Source: Bacteroidales bacterium
Lineage (GTDB): Bacteria; Bacteroidota; Bacteroidia; Bacteroidales; VadinHA17
NCBI GenBank assembly: GCA_003162595.1
Contig: PMNJ01000144.1
Location: 17,685 to 33,604 of the forward strand
DNA: 15,920 bases
Direction of reading: 5' to 3'
Shown here: in pieces, positions 1-6,321 of the stretch
How positions within the stretch are numbered: position 1 is the stretch's first letter
Layout: each line of letters opens with the position of its first letter
Position numbers and translations under genes: made by a program
The notes under the pieces: generated by a model
Told to the model about the DNA's origin: nothing
Seen by the model: the letters and a program-made list of their open reading frames with translations, nothing else
Databases searched by the model: none

Positions 1-53
1 CTCATTACAATTGATGCGACCGGTCGTTTTACTGCAAAATCGGATAATGTCAT
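1..53 (-). CDS. RND efflux pump inner-membrane transporter, N-terminal fragment
   Basis: Only the first 17 codons lie in the window; the gene continues past the left edge. The peptide reads MTLSDFAVKRPVASIVM, which matches the cytoplasmic N-terminus of AcrB/MexB-type RND pumps (the 'xxLSDxAVKRPV' pattern just before the first membrane helix). Its ATG overlaps the TGA of the adaptor gene upstream in an ATGA junction, so the two are very probably translationally coupled. As a family, these transporters sit in the inner membrane and use the proton gradient to expel drugs, detergents or other small molecules through the adaptor and an outer-membrane channel. The substrate cannot be told from this fragment. 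An HME-type metal pump is less likely, but the fragment is too short to exclude it. Confidence 0.85.
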   Translation of the reverse strand, partial: MTLSDFAVKRPVASIVM

Positions 54-1123
54 AACGGATTGCTTTTAACTTTAGAAAATTTCAGAGCAGCATTCGGTTT
101 AAGAAAGAGTATTCCGGTTGTGACAACAGTATCGCCAGGATTGATCCCACTTATTACCTGTACAGATGAAGAATTCCGAATCCCTGTCACTATTGTTACA
201 AAGCTGGCTTTCCCGTTTTTAGCAACAATAAGCTGTTTTGTTCTTGCCTGTGGAATGACTGCTTCAGTAGGCACCATAAGTGCATCTTTATTTTCATTCA
301 ATCGAAGTTCAACATTCGCAAATTCACCCGGTATAAGCGATGTCGTATTGCTTTCAACTATTGCACGTCCGTTTAAATTGCGGGTATCGGATTCAATTCC
401 CTGTTCTGTCGCCATAACTGTAGCAATATATTTTTTGTCATCACCCTGAACAGTGAATGTTACTTTATATCCCGGCTTTATAGTGCTGCTGTATTTCTCA
501 GGTACACTGAAATCCAATTTTAAATGCCGTACATCGCGTATTGTAGCAAGGTCTGTCCCAGAAGTAACCTGTGCTCCGATACTAATATTCCTTAATCCAA
601 TGGTGCCATCAAAAGGGGCGCGGACTTCCGTTTTATTTATTTGCACCTCCAGTACTTCTATATCAGCTTTTATTGAATTTATCTGAAGTATAGTCTGGTC
701 CAGATCCAATTGGCTGATCCCATTAACTTTCATAAGTTCACTTTGCCTTTTTTCTGTTTGTTCTTCAAGTTGCAACTGGGACTTTGACTTTTTTAACTGA
801 GCCTGCAAATCGCCGTCAAAAAGTTTAACAAGTAAAGTTCCCTTTTTTGCGAAGCCCCCTTCAGATAAATTGATATCAACTACGCGTCCGGCAACTTCAG
901 GCATTAAAACAGTTTCTTCAAAAGGCTTCAAAGTTCCAGAAATAGCGATTGTCTGGTCCAATGTTGTCGGATTTACAATAATACCTTCAACTTTGAGACT
1001 AACAGGTTGCCTGTTTGCTGTTTTAGTATCAGATACCCCGGAATGACAGGAATACAAAATCCCTGTAAATGCAATTATTATAAACAGGTTAAGAATTCTT
1101 TTCTTTAACATAAAATGTGTCAT
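50..1123 (-). CDS. RND efflux periplasmic adaptor subunit (MFP/HlyD family lipoprotein)
   Basis: This 357-residue protein is a membrane fusion protein that bridges an inner-membrane RND pump and an outer-membrane channel. The N-terminus has a basic stretch, a hydrophobic core and the lipobox LYSC with Cys26 as the lipidation site, so it is likely anchored in the periplasmic leaflet after cleavage. Next come a first half-lipoyl/barrel-sandwich segment (about 65-110, including VVDINLSEGGFAKKGTLL), an alpha-hairpin rich in K/E/Q (about 110-165), the second half-lipoyl segment (RAPFDGTIG, about 170-200), and beta-barrel and membrane-proximal domains to the end. The next gene on the strand begins the RND pump itself and overlaps by 4 bases, which fixes the role. 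Translation may start at the first ATG or at Met5 (MLKKR); no Shine-Dalgarno decides between them. No good promoter was seen upstream. Confidence 0.93.
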   Translation of the reverse strand: MTHFMLKKRILNLFIIIAFTGILYSCHSGVSDTKTANRQPVSLKVEGIIVNPTTLDQTIAISGTLKPFEETVLMPEVAGRVVDINLSEGGFAKKGTLLVKLFDGDLQAQLKKSKSQLQLEEQTEKRQSELMKVNGISQLDLDQTILQINSIKADIEVLEVQINKTEVRAPFDGTIGLRNISIGAQVTSGTDLATIRDVRHLKLDFSVPEKYSSTIKPGYKVTFTVQGDDKKYIATVMATEQGIESDTRNLNGRAIVESNTTSLIPGEFANVELRLNENKDALMVPTEAVIPQARTKQLIVAKNGKASFVTIVTGIRNSSSVQVISGINPGDTVVTTGILFLKPNAALKFSKVKSNPL

Positions 1124-1376
1124 AGTTTAAGGCATGAGGTTTTTCTAAAAAGTATTGCGTCAGATAGATTCATAAATAGAGATGCCAAATCTGATCTTTA
1201 TTAAAAGTTTATAAACTGATAAATGTAGATGTTTTATTGTTGTCCTATATAGTGTGAATTATGAATAATATGTTAAATTTTCATAAATAGCTGATTGATT
1301 TTATTTATAAGTGTGGGAATGATACAGTAAGATAATTAATAAAAAGAAGTTATTTTTACACTCAAATCTGATGATT

Positions 1377-1844
1377 ATGATTCAGCGTATTCAGTCCATA
1401 TATCTTTCTCTGGCAACTCTTTTATCATTAGTATTTATAAGAGGGAGTTTTTTAAATTTTGCTGATAGAACAGGAGCCGTAATAAAAGTTACGTTTAACG
1501 GGATAGTTCGTGATGGGATAGGACAAAATCCTGAAATGATTGAAAAGCTGTTTCCATTGACTGTTTTAATTATTCTGATTCCTGCAATCTCATTAGTCAC
1601 GATTTTTATTTTTAAAAACAGGAAGCTTCAGTTGTGGTTCTCATTATTTTTGGTAATACTTGCAGCAGTGTTCGTAATTGCTTCAATTCATGTTTCGTTC
1701 AGAATTGTTTCAAAGTTTGACGCACGGTTAATTCCGGGATTTAAGATAATCTTGCCAATAGTTATTTTAGTCCTTTCAATTTTAGCTTTCCGGGGAATAA
1801 AAAAAGATGACCAGCTGGTCAAATCTTACGACAGGCTTAGGTAG
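1377..1844 (+). CDS. DUF4293 family membrane protein
   Basis: A small integral membrane protein of 155 residues from the preferred start. The N-terminus MIQRIQSIYL is the signature of DUF4293, a family confined to Bacteroidota and of unknown function. Four hydrophobic segments are visible in the numbering from the upstream ATG: about 7-24, 60-81, 86-110 and 121-143. The protein ends in a short basic/acidic cytoplasmic tail (KKDDQLVKSYDRLR). An ATG two codons upstream at 1371 gives MIMIQRIQ; I prefer 1377 because the family normally begins directly with M[IL]QRIQ. The gene stands alone, divergent from the efflux adaptor and converging with pyrI, whose stop lies 9 bases away. A TATTTTTA stretch at 1351-1358 resembles the -7 box but lacks its final G. 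Confidence 0.85.
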   Translation: MIQRIQSIYLSLATLLSLVFIRGSFLNFADRTGAVIKVTFNGIVRDGIGQNPEMIEKLFPLTVLIILIPAISLVTIFIFKNRKLQLWFSLFLVILAAVFVIASIHVSFRIVSKFDARLIPGFKIILPIVILVLSILAFRGIKKDDQLVKSYDRLR

Positions 1845-1853
1845 TTCCCCCAA

Positions 1854-2312
1854 TCAAATTATCTGCATATTCTCCTGAGTGGTGATTTTTTCGCAATAAT
1901 GGCATTTCAGTGAGACATTCTTCTTTGAAACCACTTTGAATCTTGTTATTACTGATTCAAAGTTTGTTATACATTTTGGATTCATGCATTTAGCAATTCC
2001 AACTATATAATCCGGAACTACAACAACTTTTTTCTCAACAACTTCATAGTCTTTAATAATATTTAATTTGGCATCGGGCGCAACAAGAGCAATCCTGTTT
2101 ATATCTTCATCTTCGAAAAAAACGCCGGAGATCTTGATTATCGCTTTTCTGCCAAGCTTTTTACTTTCAAGGTTAGTTCCGAAAGTTATCTGGTTATCAA
2201 TGCGGTCCAGACCCAGTATTTGTATTACTTTAAAGAGATTACGGGCCGGGACATGGTCAATAACTGTTCCATTCTGAATAGCACTGACACTCATCTGTTT
2301 TGCTTCTTTCAT
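1854..2312 (-). CDS. pyrI: Aspartate carbamoyltransferase regulatory subunit
   Basis: The regulatory chain of aspartate transcarbamoylase, 152 residues, close to the E. coli PyrI length. It carries the N-terminal allosteric domain, with the family pattern NGTVIDHVPARNLFKV (about 14-29) and GRKAIIKISG (about 54-63), where nucleotide effectors (CTP/ATP in the characterised enzymes) bind. The C-terminal zinc domain has the four expected cysteines as CMNPKC and CHYC. These bind zinc and contact the catalytic chain. The first ATG agrees with the E. coli N-terminal length, so I keep it over Met7. It lies 14 bases downstream of pyrB and is evidently co-transcribed and assembled with it into the holoenzyme, making pyrimidine synthesis feedback-regulated. 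It converges with the DUF4293 gene. Nothing is missing or odd. Confidence 0.97.
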   Translation of the reverse strand: MKEAKQMSVSAIQNGTVIDHVPARNLFKVIQILGLDRIDNQITFGTNLESKKLGRKAIIKISGVFFEDEDINRIALVAPDAKLNIIKDYEVVEKKVVVVPDYIVGIAKCMNPKCITNFESVITRFKVVSKKNVSLKCHYCEKITTQENMQII

Positions 2313-2326
2313 TACTCTGACCTTTA

Positions 2327-3235
2327 TTATTTAATTCCTAATAGTGAACATACAATAGCCTGACGAGTATAGACACCGTTCAGAGCCTGTTCAAAATAAT
2401 AAGCTTTTGGATTATTATCCACATCCTGATGTATCTCATTTACCCTTGGAAGCGGATGCAATATCCGCATATTAGGTTTGGTGTTTTTCAACATTGAGTT
2501 CCTGAGAACATACACATTCTTAACCTTCTCATATTCAATAGGATCAGAGAATCTCTCCTTTTGTACTCTGGTCATATATATAATATCGGCTTTGGATATT
2601 ATGTCGGTAAAATCATTGTGCTCATAATATTTGAGACCCAGGTTATCGAGGTACAGTTTAAATTCATCAGGCATTTTAAGTTCTTCCGGAGAGATGAAAT
2701 TGAACGTAGTATTCCACCTCGACATTGCCATCATCAGAGAGTGAACAGTTCTTCCATATTTGAGGTCACCTACCATAAAAATGTTCAGATCATCGAGCCT
2801 GCCCTGGGTTTTCCTTATTGAATAAAGATCGAGCAAGGTTTGGGTTGGGTGCTGGTTTGCACCGTCACCCGCATTTATAACGGGTACACTGGCAATCTCA
2901 CTTGCATATCTTGCACTCCCTTCAATAGGATGTCTCATCACAATGAGATCGCAGTAATTATTAACTGTCAGGATAGTATCATTTAATGTTTCTCCTTTTG
3001 ATACACTTGAATTTGAAGAATCTGAAAATCCAACTATTTTCCCACCTAACCTGTTTATCGCACTTTCAAAACTTAACCTTGTCCGGGTAGAAGGTTCAAA
3101 AAACAATGTTGCAATGACTTTTCCCTCAAGTATTTTCTGCGTAGGTTCTTTTTCGAATTCTTCAGCCAGATCAAGAATCCTCAGGATCTCTTCTGTTGAA
3201 AAATCATCTATTGATACTAAGCTTCTGTTTTTCAT
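2327..3235 (-). CDS. pyrB: Aspartate carbamoyltransferase catalytic subunit
   Basis: Catalyses carbamoyl phosphate + L-aspartate to N-carbamoyl-aspartate, the committed step of de novo pyrimidine synthesis, in the cytoplasm. The 302-residue length is normal. The carbamoyl-phosphate loop FFEPSTRTRLSFE places the STRT motif at residues 49-52. The mobile loop with catalytic lysine reads SVSKGET (Lys80). The motif QHPTQTLLD and the C-terminal HPLPR signature are present. The gene is followed after 14 bases by the regulatory subunit pyrI, a class B (PyrBI) arrangement. Upstream, a perfect -7 box TAATTTTG on the minus strand lies about 40 bases before the ATG, so this gene probably heads its own unit rather than reading through from the YigZ-family gene 113 bases upstream. 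No attenuator-like leader peptide was recognised in the short leader. Confidence 0.98.
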   Translation of the reverse strand: MKNRSLVSIDDFSTEEILRILDLAEEFEKEPTQKILEGKVIATLFFEPSTRTRLSFESAINRLGGKIVGFSDSSNSSVSKGETLNDTILTVNNYCDLIVMRHPIEGSARYASEIASVPVINAGDGANQHPTQTLLDLYSIRKTQGRLDDLNIFMVGDLKYGRTVHSLMMAMSRWNTTFNFISPEELKMPDEFKLYLDNLGLKYYEHNDFTDIISKADIIYMTRVQKERFSDPIEYEKVKNVYVLRNSMLKNTKPNMRILHPLPRVNEIHQDVDNNPKAYYFEQALNGVYTRQAIVCSLLGIK

Positions 3236-3273
3236 TAATATCGCATATTAAATGCAAATTACTGATCCGTTAT

Positions 3274-3281
3274 CAAAATTA
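3274..3281 (-). promoter_or_regulatory. Bacteroidota-type -7 promoter box for pyrBI
   Basis: On the minus strand these bases read TAATTTTG, a full match to the Bacteroidota sigma-ABfr -7 consensus TAnnTTTG, about 40 bases before the pyrB ATG. No TTTG -33 box was found at the usual 17-23 base spacing, so the call rests on the -7 element and its position. Confidence 0.45.
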
Positions 3282-3348
3282 GTCAAGAATTGTCTCAACT
3301 TCATTTAATGTTGATAATTAATTAAAAAAAAATTGATTTGCCAATACC

Positions 3349-3960
3349 TCAGTGAGTTTCAATATATCTGTAATTCAGGCCGTCAATCCGTGCAAGACGA
3401 TTAAGAACTTTTTCTTTCGCCGATACTCTGAAATTTAATAAGATACGGCACTCAATGTCAAATGATTGTTCTGATTGTCCAATGTTTTCTTCCTTCAGTA
3501 TCTTCATAACATCATTCATGGAAATATATGGATAAGAAATTTCATAGTATTCATTCACAGTCTTTTCTGTCAGTTCTGCATTTTTTAATGCGGACTCTGC
3601 AGCTGATCTGTAAGCATTTAATAATCCGCTAACTCCCAGTAAAGTGCCCCCAAAATACCTGCTAACTACAATTATGAGATTTGTCAACCCAAATGAATTT
3701 ATCTGACCAAGAATTGGTCTTCCTGCCGTACCTGAAGGTTCTCCGTCATCATTCACTCTCCATATATTTCTTTTGTGTCCAATCATATAGGCATAACTGT
3801 GATGCCTTGCCTCATGATGTTCCTTTTTAATTCTATCGATGATCGGTTTTATTTCTTCCTGACCAGAAATTGGAATGGCAATTGAAACAAACCTGCTCCC
3901 TTTTTCTTTATATATCCCATGTGAGATTGAGGTTATCGTTTTGTATATATCAGAATTCAT
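3349..3960 (-). CDS. YigZ/IMPACT family protein (UPF0029 + DUF1949)
   Basis: A 203-residue cytoplasmic protein of the YigZ/IMPACT family. The N-terminal UPF0029 domain (about 1-125) shows the family's signature stretches GSRFVS, HHEARHHSYAY, NDDGEPSGTAGRPIL and VVSRYFGGTLLG. The C-terminal part (about 135-203) corresponds to DUF1949, which has a ferredoxin-like fold. The eukaryotic relative IMPACT regulates the kinase GCN2. The bacterial members have no settled biochemical role; ribosome or translation-related and proline-dipeptidase-linked roles have been suggested. Nothing in the neighbourhood adds information: pyrB follows after 113 bases with its own probable promoter, and a repeat-bearing intergenic gap lies upstream. 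The first ATG is well placed, since MNSDIYKTI is followed at once by conserved sequence. Confidence 0.93.
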   Translation of the reverse strand: MNSDIYKTITSISHGIYKEKGSRFVSIAIPISGQEEIKPIIDRIKKEHHEARHHSYAYMIGHKRNIWRVNDDGEPSGTAGRPILGQINSFGLTNLIIVVSRYFGGTLLGVSGLLNAYRSAAESALKNAELTEKTVNEYYEISYPYISMNDVMKILKEENIGQSEQSFDIECRILLNFRVSAKEKVLNRLARIDGLNYRYIETH

Positions 3961-4077
3961 TTCGGAAAAATAATAATTTTACTTGGTTCTCTCAAGTAAT
4001 ATTCAGGTTTCCCCTTCCGAAATCTGGTGTTAAACTTGCTTAAATATGAAATTCAGCTCCTTTATGCATCAAAATCA

Positions 4078-4163
4078 TTGCCACCAAGGCGCCAAGGCAC
4101 AAAGTTCCACCAAGAATTATAATCACAAGTGAATACCTTAGCGTCTTTGCGTCTTTGTGGCAA
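4078..4163. repeat. Intergenic inverted repeat made of about 8-base AAGGC/CAAAG units
   Basis: Left arm 4078-4104 and right arm 4137-4163 are 27 bases each, with a 32-base spacer. The left arm agrees with the reverse complement of the right arm at 21 of 27 positions, and several of the differences still allow G-U pairing in RNA. Both arms begin or end with the boundary TTGCCAC/GTGGCAA. Inside each arm an octamer of the form AAG-R-C-R-C-M recurs two to three times. Similar CACAAAGACGCAAAG-type intergenic elements are, to my knowledge, scattered through many bacterial genomes and produce spurious short reading frames; a 67-codon open frame runs across this one. It lies between the YigZ-family gene and the GroES-like gene, so a mobile palindromic element or a transcript-end structure are both possible. 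Confidence 0.7.
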
Positions 4164-4191
4164 AAAAGATTTAAATATGTATAAAAAATAA

Positions 4192-4199
4192 TACATTTG
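4192..4199 (+). promoter_or_regulatory. Bacteroidota-type -7 promoter box for the GroES-like/receiver operon
   Basis: TACATTTG is a full match to TAnnTTTG. Transcription would begin near 4206, which practically excludes the TTG codon at 4207 as the start of the next gene and supports the ATG at 4219. No convincing -33 TTTG was seen at normal spacing; the nearest upstream TTTG lies in the inverted repeat and is too far away. Confidence 0.5.
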
Positions 4200-4218
4200 T
4201 CTGGAATTGAAGTCATGT

Positions 4219-4602
4219 ATGAGTGTATTATTAGATGAAAAGGATCTGCATAAACTGATTGTCATTGGCGACAGAATTCTTATTAAACCCAGGATTCCTC
4301 AGTCAACTACGAAAAGCGGATTGCTGCTTCCTCCGGGTGTTAATGAAAACGAAAAGGTTCAGATAGGTTTCGTAGTTAAAGTTGGTCCGGGTTATCCTAT
4401 ACCTTCTGTAAACGATGTTGATGAACCATGGAAAAACAGGTCTGATGAACCAAAATATGTTCCACTTCAGCCAAAAGAGGGAGATCAGGCTGTATATCTT
4501 CAGAATAGTGCAATAGAGATAGAATTCAATAAAGAAAAATATATAGTTGTCCCACATTCAGCTATATTGCTTCTCCTGAGGGATGACGGACTTTTTGAAT
4601 AA
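4219..4602 (+). CDS. GroES-like co-chaperone (Cpn10 fold) with insertion
   Basis: A 127-residue protein from the preferred ATG. It has the Cpn10 beta-barrel pattern: IGDRILIKPR near the start, TKSGLLLPPG as the mobile-loop region, GFVVKVGPGYP, then QPKEGDQAVYL and EKYIVVPHSAILLLL at the end. Classic GroES has about 97 residues. The extra length here is an insertion of roughly 30 residues after VGPG (YPIPSVNDVDEPWKNRSDEP) plus a short N-terminal extension. Such long single-copy GroES-like proteins are common in Bacteroidota alongside the true groES-groEL pair. No groEL lies next to it, so a different or accessory client role is plausible but unproven. A TTG at 4207 in frame could add four residues, but it falls almost on the predicted transcription start. 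The receiver gene follows after 11 bases. Confidence 0.85.
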   Translation: MSVLLDEKDLHKLIVIGDRILIKPRIPQSTTKSGLLLPPGVNENEKVQIGFVVKVGPGYPIPSVNDVDEPWKNRSDEPKYVPLQPKEGDQAVYLQNSAIEIEFNKEKYIVVPHSAILLLLRDDGLFE

Positions 4603-4613
4603 TATTATTATAT

Positions 4614-5000
4614 ATGGAAAATGAGTTTTTAAAAGGAAAGAAAATTTTAATAGTCGAAGACGACCTGTCAAGCAGATTATATCTTAATAAAATACTTGAA
4701 AAGGCTGGCGTTGACATTCTGAATGCCGGAGATGGACAGGAGGCAGTGAATGTCGCTTTAAATACTCCTGACCTTGACCTTATTTTGATGGATATTCAGC
4801 TTCCGGTAATGGATGGGTATTCAGCTTTGAATAAAATCAGGGAGGCCAGAAAGGATATTATCATTATAGCTCAGACAGCTTATGGTCTTTTAGGAGATAA
4901 AGAAAAAATACTTAATTCGGGTTTTAATGACTATGTTATTAAACCTATTCTCTCACAAAACCTTATAGATAAGCTAATTATAAACCTTAGCCGGAAATAA
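4614..5000 (+). CDS. Stand-alone response regulator receiver domain (CheY-like)
   Basis: A 128-residue protein that is only a phosphoacceptor receiver domain. The key residues are all present: acidic pair Asp16/Asp17 in LIVEDD, phospho-acceptor Asp60 in LMDIQLPVMDG, Thr88 in AQTAYG, and Lys110 in the YVIKP motif. The switch aromatic position is Tyr107. No DNA-binding or enzymatic output domain follows, so it must act by protein-protein contact or as a phosphate relay. It is encoded 11 bases after the GroES-like gene and probably shares its promoter. No cognate kinase is adjacent. The sequence style (IREARKDIIIIAQTAY) resembles receivers fused to hybrid histidine kinases, so a phosphorelay partner elsewhere is likely. 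It converges with the NamZ-like gene, whose stop lies 28 bases away. Confidence 0.93.
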   Translation: MENEFLKGKKILIVEDDLSSRLYLNKILEKAGVDILNAGDGQEAVNVALNTPDLDLILMDIQLPVMDGYSALNKIREARKDIIIIAQTAYGLLGDKEKILNSGFNDYVIKPILSQNLIDKLIINLSRK

Positions 5001-5027
5001 TCACATAAACGGCAATTCTAATTCACA

Positions 5028-6203
5028 TTACTCAGGGTAAATTGCCAGTTGCTGGAATTCGTTTCTGAACTCTTCAATTTCGTATCTCCATCTTTCCTTT
5101 TCAACCCTGATATTTTTCCTTGAAATTAAGCATTCCCTCATACCCGAATCGCCTGAAAGAATATCAAAAGGCATAAGTTTGAATTCATATTCATATGGTG
5201 GCATCTTAAATTTGAGAGCATCAGGCAAGGATGTTTCAATTATTGCATCAAAAATTTCCAAAGCTGTACCCACAGGCTTAAACCGATCTAGATCAGTAAT
5301 ATGTATCTGAAGACCAAAGCAAAGTTTCCCACTGAATTTGTGAAATGTCGGAATGAAATCATGAGCTCTGAACACACATCCTTCAATATTCCTGTTTCCA
5401 AGATTCTTCTTTAGTTTTTCCTGATCAATAAAAGGGGCTCCAAATAGCTCAAACGGAATAGTTGTTCCTCTTCCTTCAGAGAGATTAAGCGCTTCAATCA
5501 GTACTGTACCGGGATAAACAAAAGCAGTCTGAACTGTCGGAATATTTGGCGACGGTAAGACCCACGGCAGGCCAGTGTCACTAAATAGTAAAGATCGCCT
5601 CCAGTTTTTCATCCTAACAATATTCAGGTCGCAATCCCGGTAATATTTATCTTTGATCCACAACGCCATTTCACCTATAGTCATTCGATGGCATAATGGT
5701 ATTGAGGCGCCTCCTACAAATGTAAAATACTCCTTTTTCAGAACCGGACCATCAAAAGGAAGTCTTCCAATAGGATTTGGCCTGTCAAGTATCCATACGG
5801 GAATACCAGCTTCGGCACAAGCCTCCATGCATAACTTAACTGTCCATATATATGTATACAACCTGGCTCCGACATCCTGCAGATCAATTAATAAAACATC
5901 AATCCCATTCAGCATCTCAGGAGTGGGTTTACGATGGTTCCCATAAAGACTATAAAGAGGGATATTATGTACAGGATGTTTTTGACTTTGCCATTCAATC
6001 ATGTTATCCTGCGTCTGACCATGTAGACCATGCTGTGGTCCGAAGAGTGCAGTTAATTTACAATTTTTCATCTGATAAAAGATATCAGAAATATGATCGA
6101 AATCTTTTGTAATGCTTGCAGCATGACATAAGATCCCGATTCTTTTTCCTATTAGCTTAGCAGGAAATTCATTTAAAACAGCTTCCAGTCCAGTTATTAC
6201 CAT
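5028..6203 (-). CDS. DUF1343 protein, exo-beta-N-acetylmuramidase NamZ-like
   Basis: A 391-residue member of DUF1343, the family of Bacillus NamZ (YbbC) and the Tannerella homologue, which remove terminal MurNAc from peptidoglycan fragments. Family signatures are clear: ALFGPQHGLHG (about 53-63), LLIDLQDVGARLYTYIWT (about 104-121), WILDRPNPIGR (about 138-148), LPSPNIPT and LNLSEGRGTTIPFELFGAPF. Characterised relatives are often secreted, but this protein begins MVITGLEAVLNEF with no hydrophobic signal, and upstream in-frame codons reach a stop without another ATG. It is therefore probably cytoplasmic, acting on imported muropeptides in cell-wall recycling, or its start is unusual. It has its own promoter and diverges from the nucleotidase operon. 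The function is inferred from family; I have not identified the catalytic residues. Confidence 0.9.
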   Translation of the reverse strand: MVITGLEAVLNEFPAKLIGKRIGILCHAASITKDFDHISDIFYQMKNCKLTALFGPQHGLHGQTQDNMIEWQSQKHPVHNIPLYSLYGNHRKPTPEMLNGIDVLLIDLQDVGARLYTYIWTVKLCMEACAEAGIPVWILDRPNPIGRLPFDGPVLKKEYFTFVGGASIPLCHRMTIGEMALWIKDKYYRDCDLNIVRMKNWRRSLLFSDTGLPWVLPSPNIPTVQTAFVYPGTVLIEALNLSEGRGTTIPFELFGAPFIDQEKLKKNLGNRNIEGCVFRAHDFIPTFHKFSGKLCFGLQIHITDLDRFKPVGTALEIFDAIIETSLPDALKFKMPPYEYEFKLMPFDILSGDSGMRECLISRKNIRVEKERWRYEIEEFRNEFQQLAIYPE

Positions 6204-6220
6204 CTGCGAGTATTTGTGAA

Positions 6221-6253
6221 CAAATATATGCTTATCAGGCTTAAATGATCAAT
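6221..6253 (-). promoter_or_regulatory. Promoter for the NamZ-like gene (-33 and -7 boxes)
   Basis: On the minus strand, ATTG (6253-6250) is followed after 21 bases by TATATTTG (6228-6221), close to the Bacteroidota arrangement TTTG-N19-TAnnTTTG. The -7 box is a perfect match and the -33 box keeps TTG. Transcription would start about 10 bases before the ATG, giving a very short leader. Confidence 0.55.
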
Positions 6254-6291
6254 AACATATATCATTATAATTAAAAATGATTATTCTTTTA

Positions 6292-6299
6292 TAAGTTTG
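6292..6299 (+). promoter_or_regulatory. -7 promoter box for the nucleotidase-queE-OmpA operon
   Basis: TAAGTTTG matches the TAnnTTTG consensus and lies 22 bases before the ATG at 6322. The -33 region is AT-rich and has no clear TTTG. Together with the leftward promoter at 6221-6253 it makes this gap a divergent promoter region. Confidence 0.45.
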
Positions 6300-6321
6300 G
6301 CATTGGAAATATTAAAAAAAA

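Noticed and set aside
60..686. Two plus-strand open frames (60-449 and 453-686) opposite the efflux adaptor gene
   Set aside because: They are antisense to a clearly coding adaptor gene and their translations have no family features.
1124..1376. AT-rich gap between the efflux adaptor and the DUF4293 gene searched for promoters or a small RNA
   Set aside because: Only imperfect -7-like sequences were found and no stable hairpin or small coding frame stood out, so nothing is called here.
4207..4218. TTG start adding four residues to the GroES-like protein
   Set aside because: It falls at the predicted transcription start from the -7 box at 4192-4199, and a normal ATG follows at 4219.
4062..4265. 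Minus-strand 67-codon frame between the YigZ-family and GroES-like genes
   Set aside because: It runs straight through the inverted repeat; the peptide is produced by the repeat units and it overlaps the start of the GroES-like gene and its promoter.
5011..5046. 7-bp inverted repeat GGCAATT / AATTGCC between the convergent receiver and NamZ-like genes
   Set aside because: The spacer is 22 bases, the right arm lies inside the NamZ-like coding end and there is no T-run, so it is not a convincing terminator.
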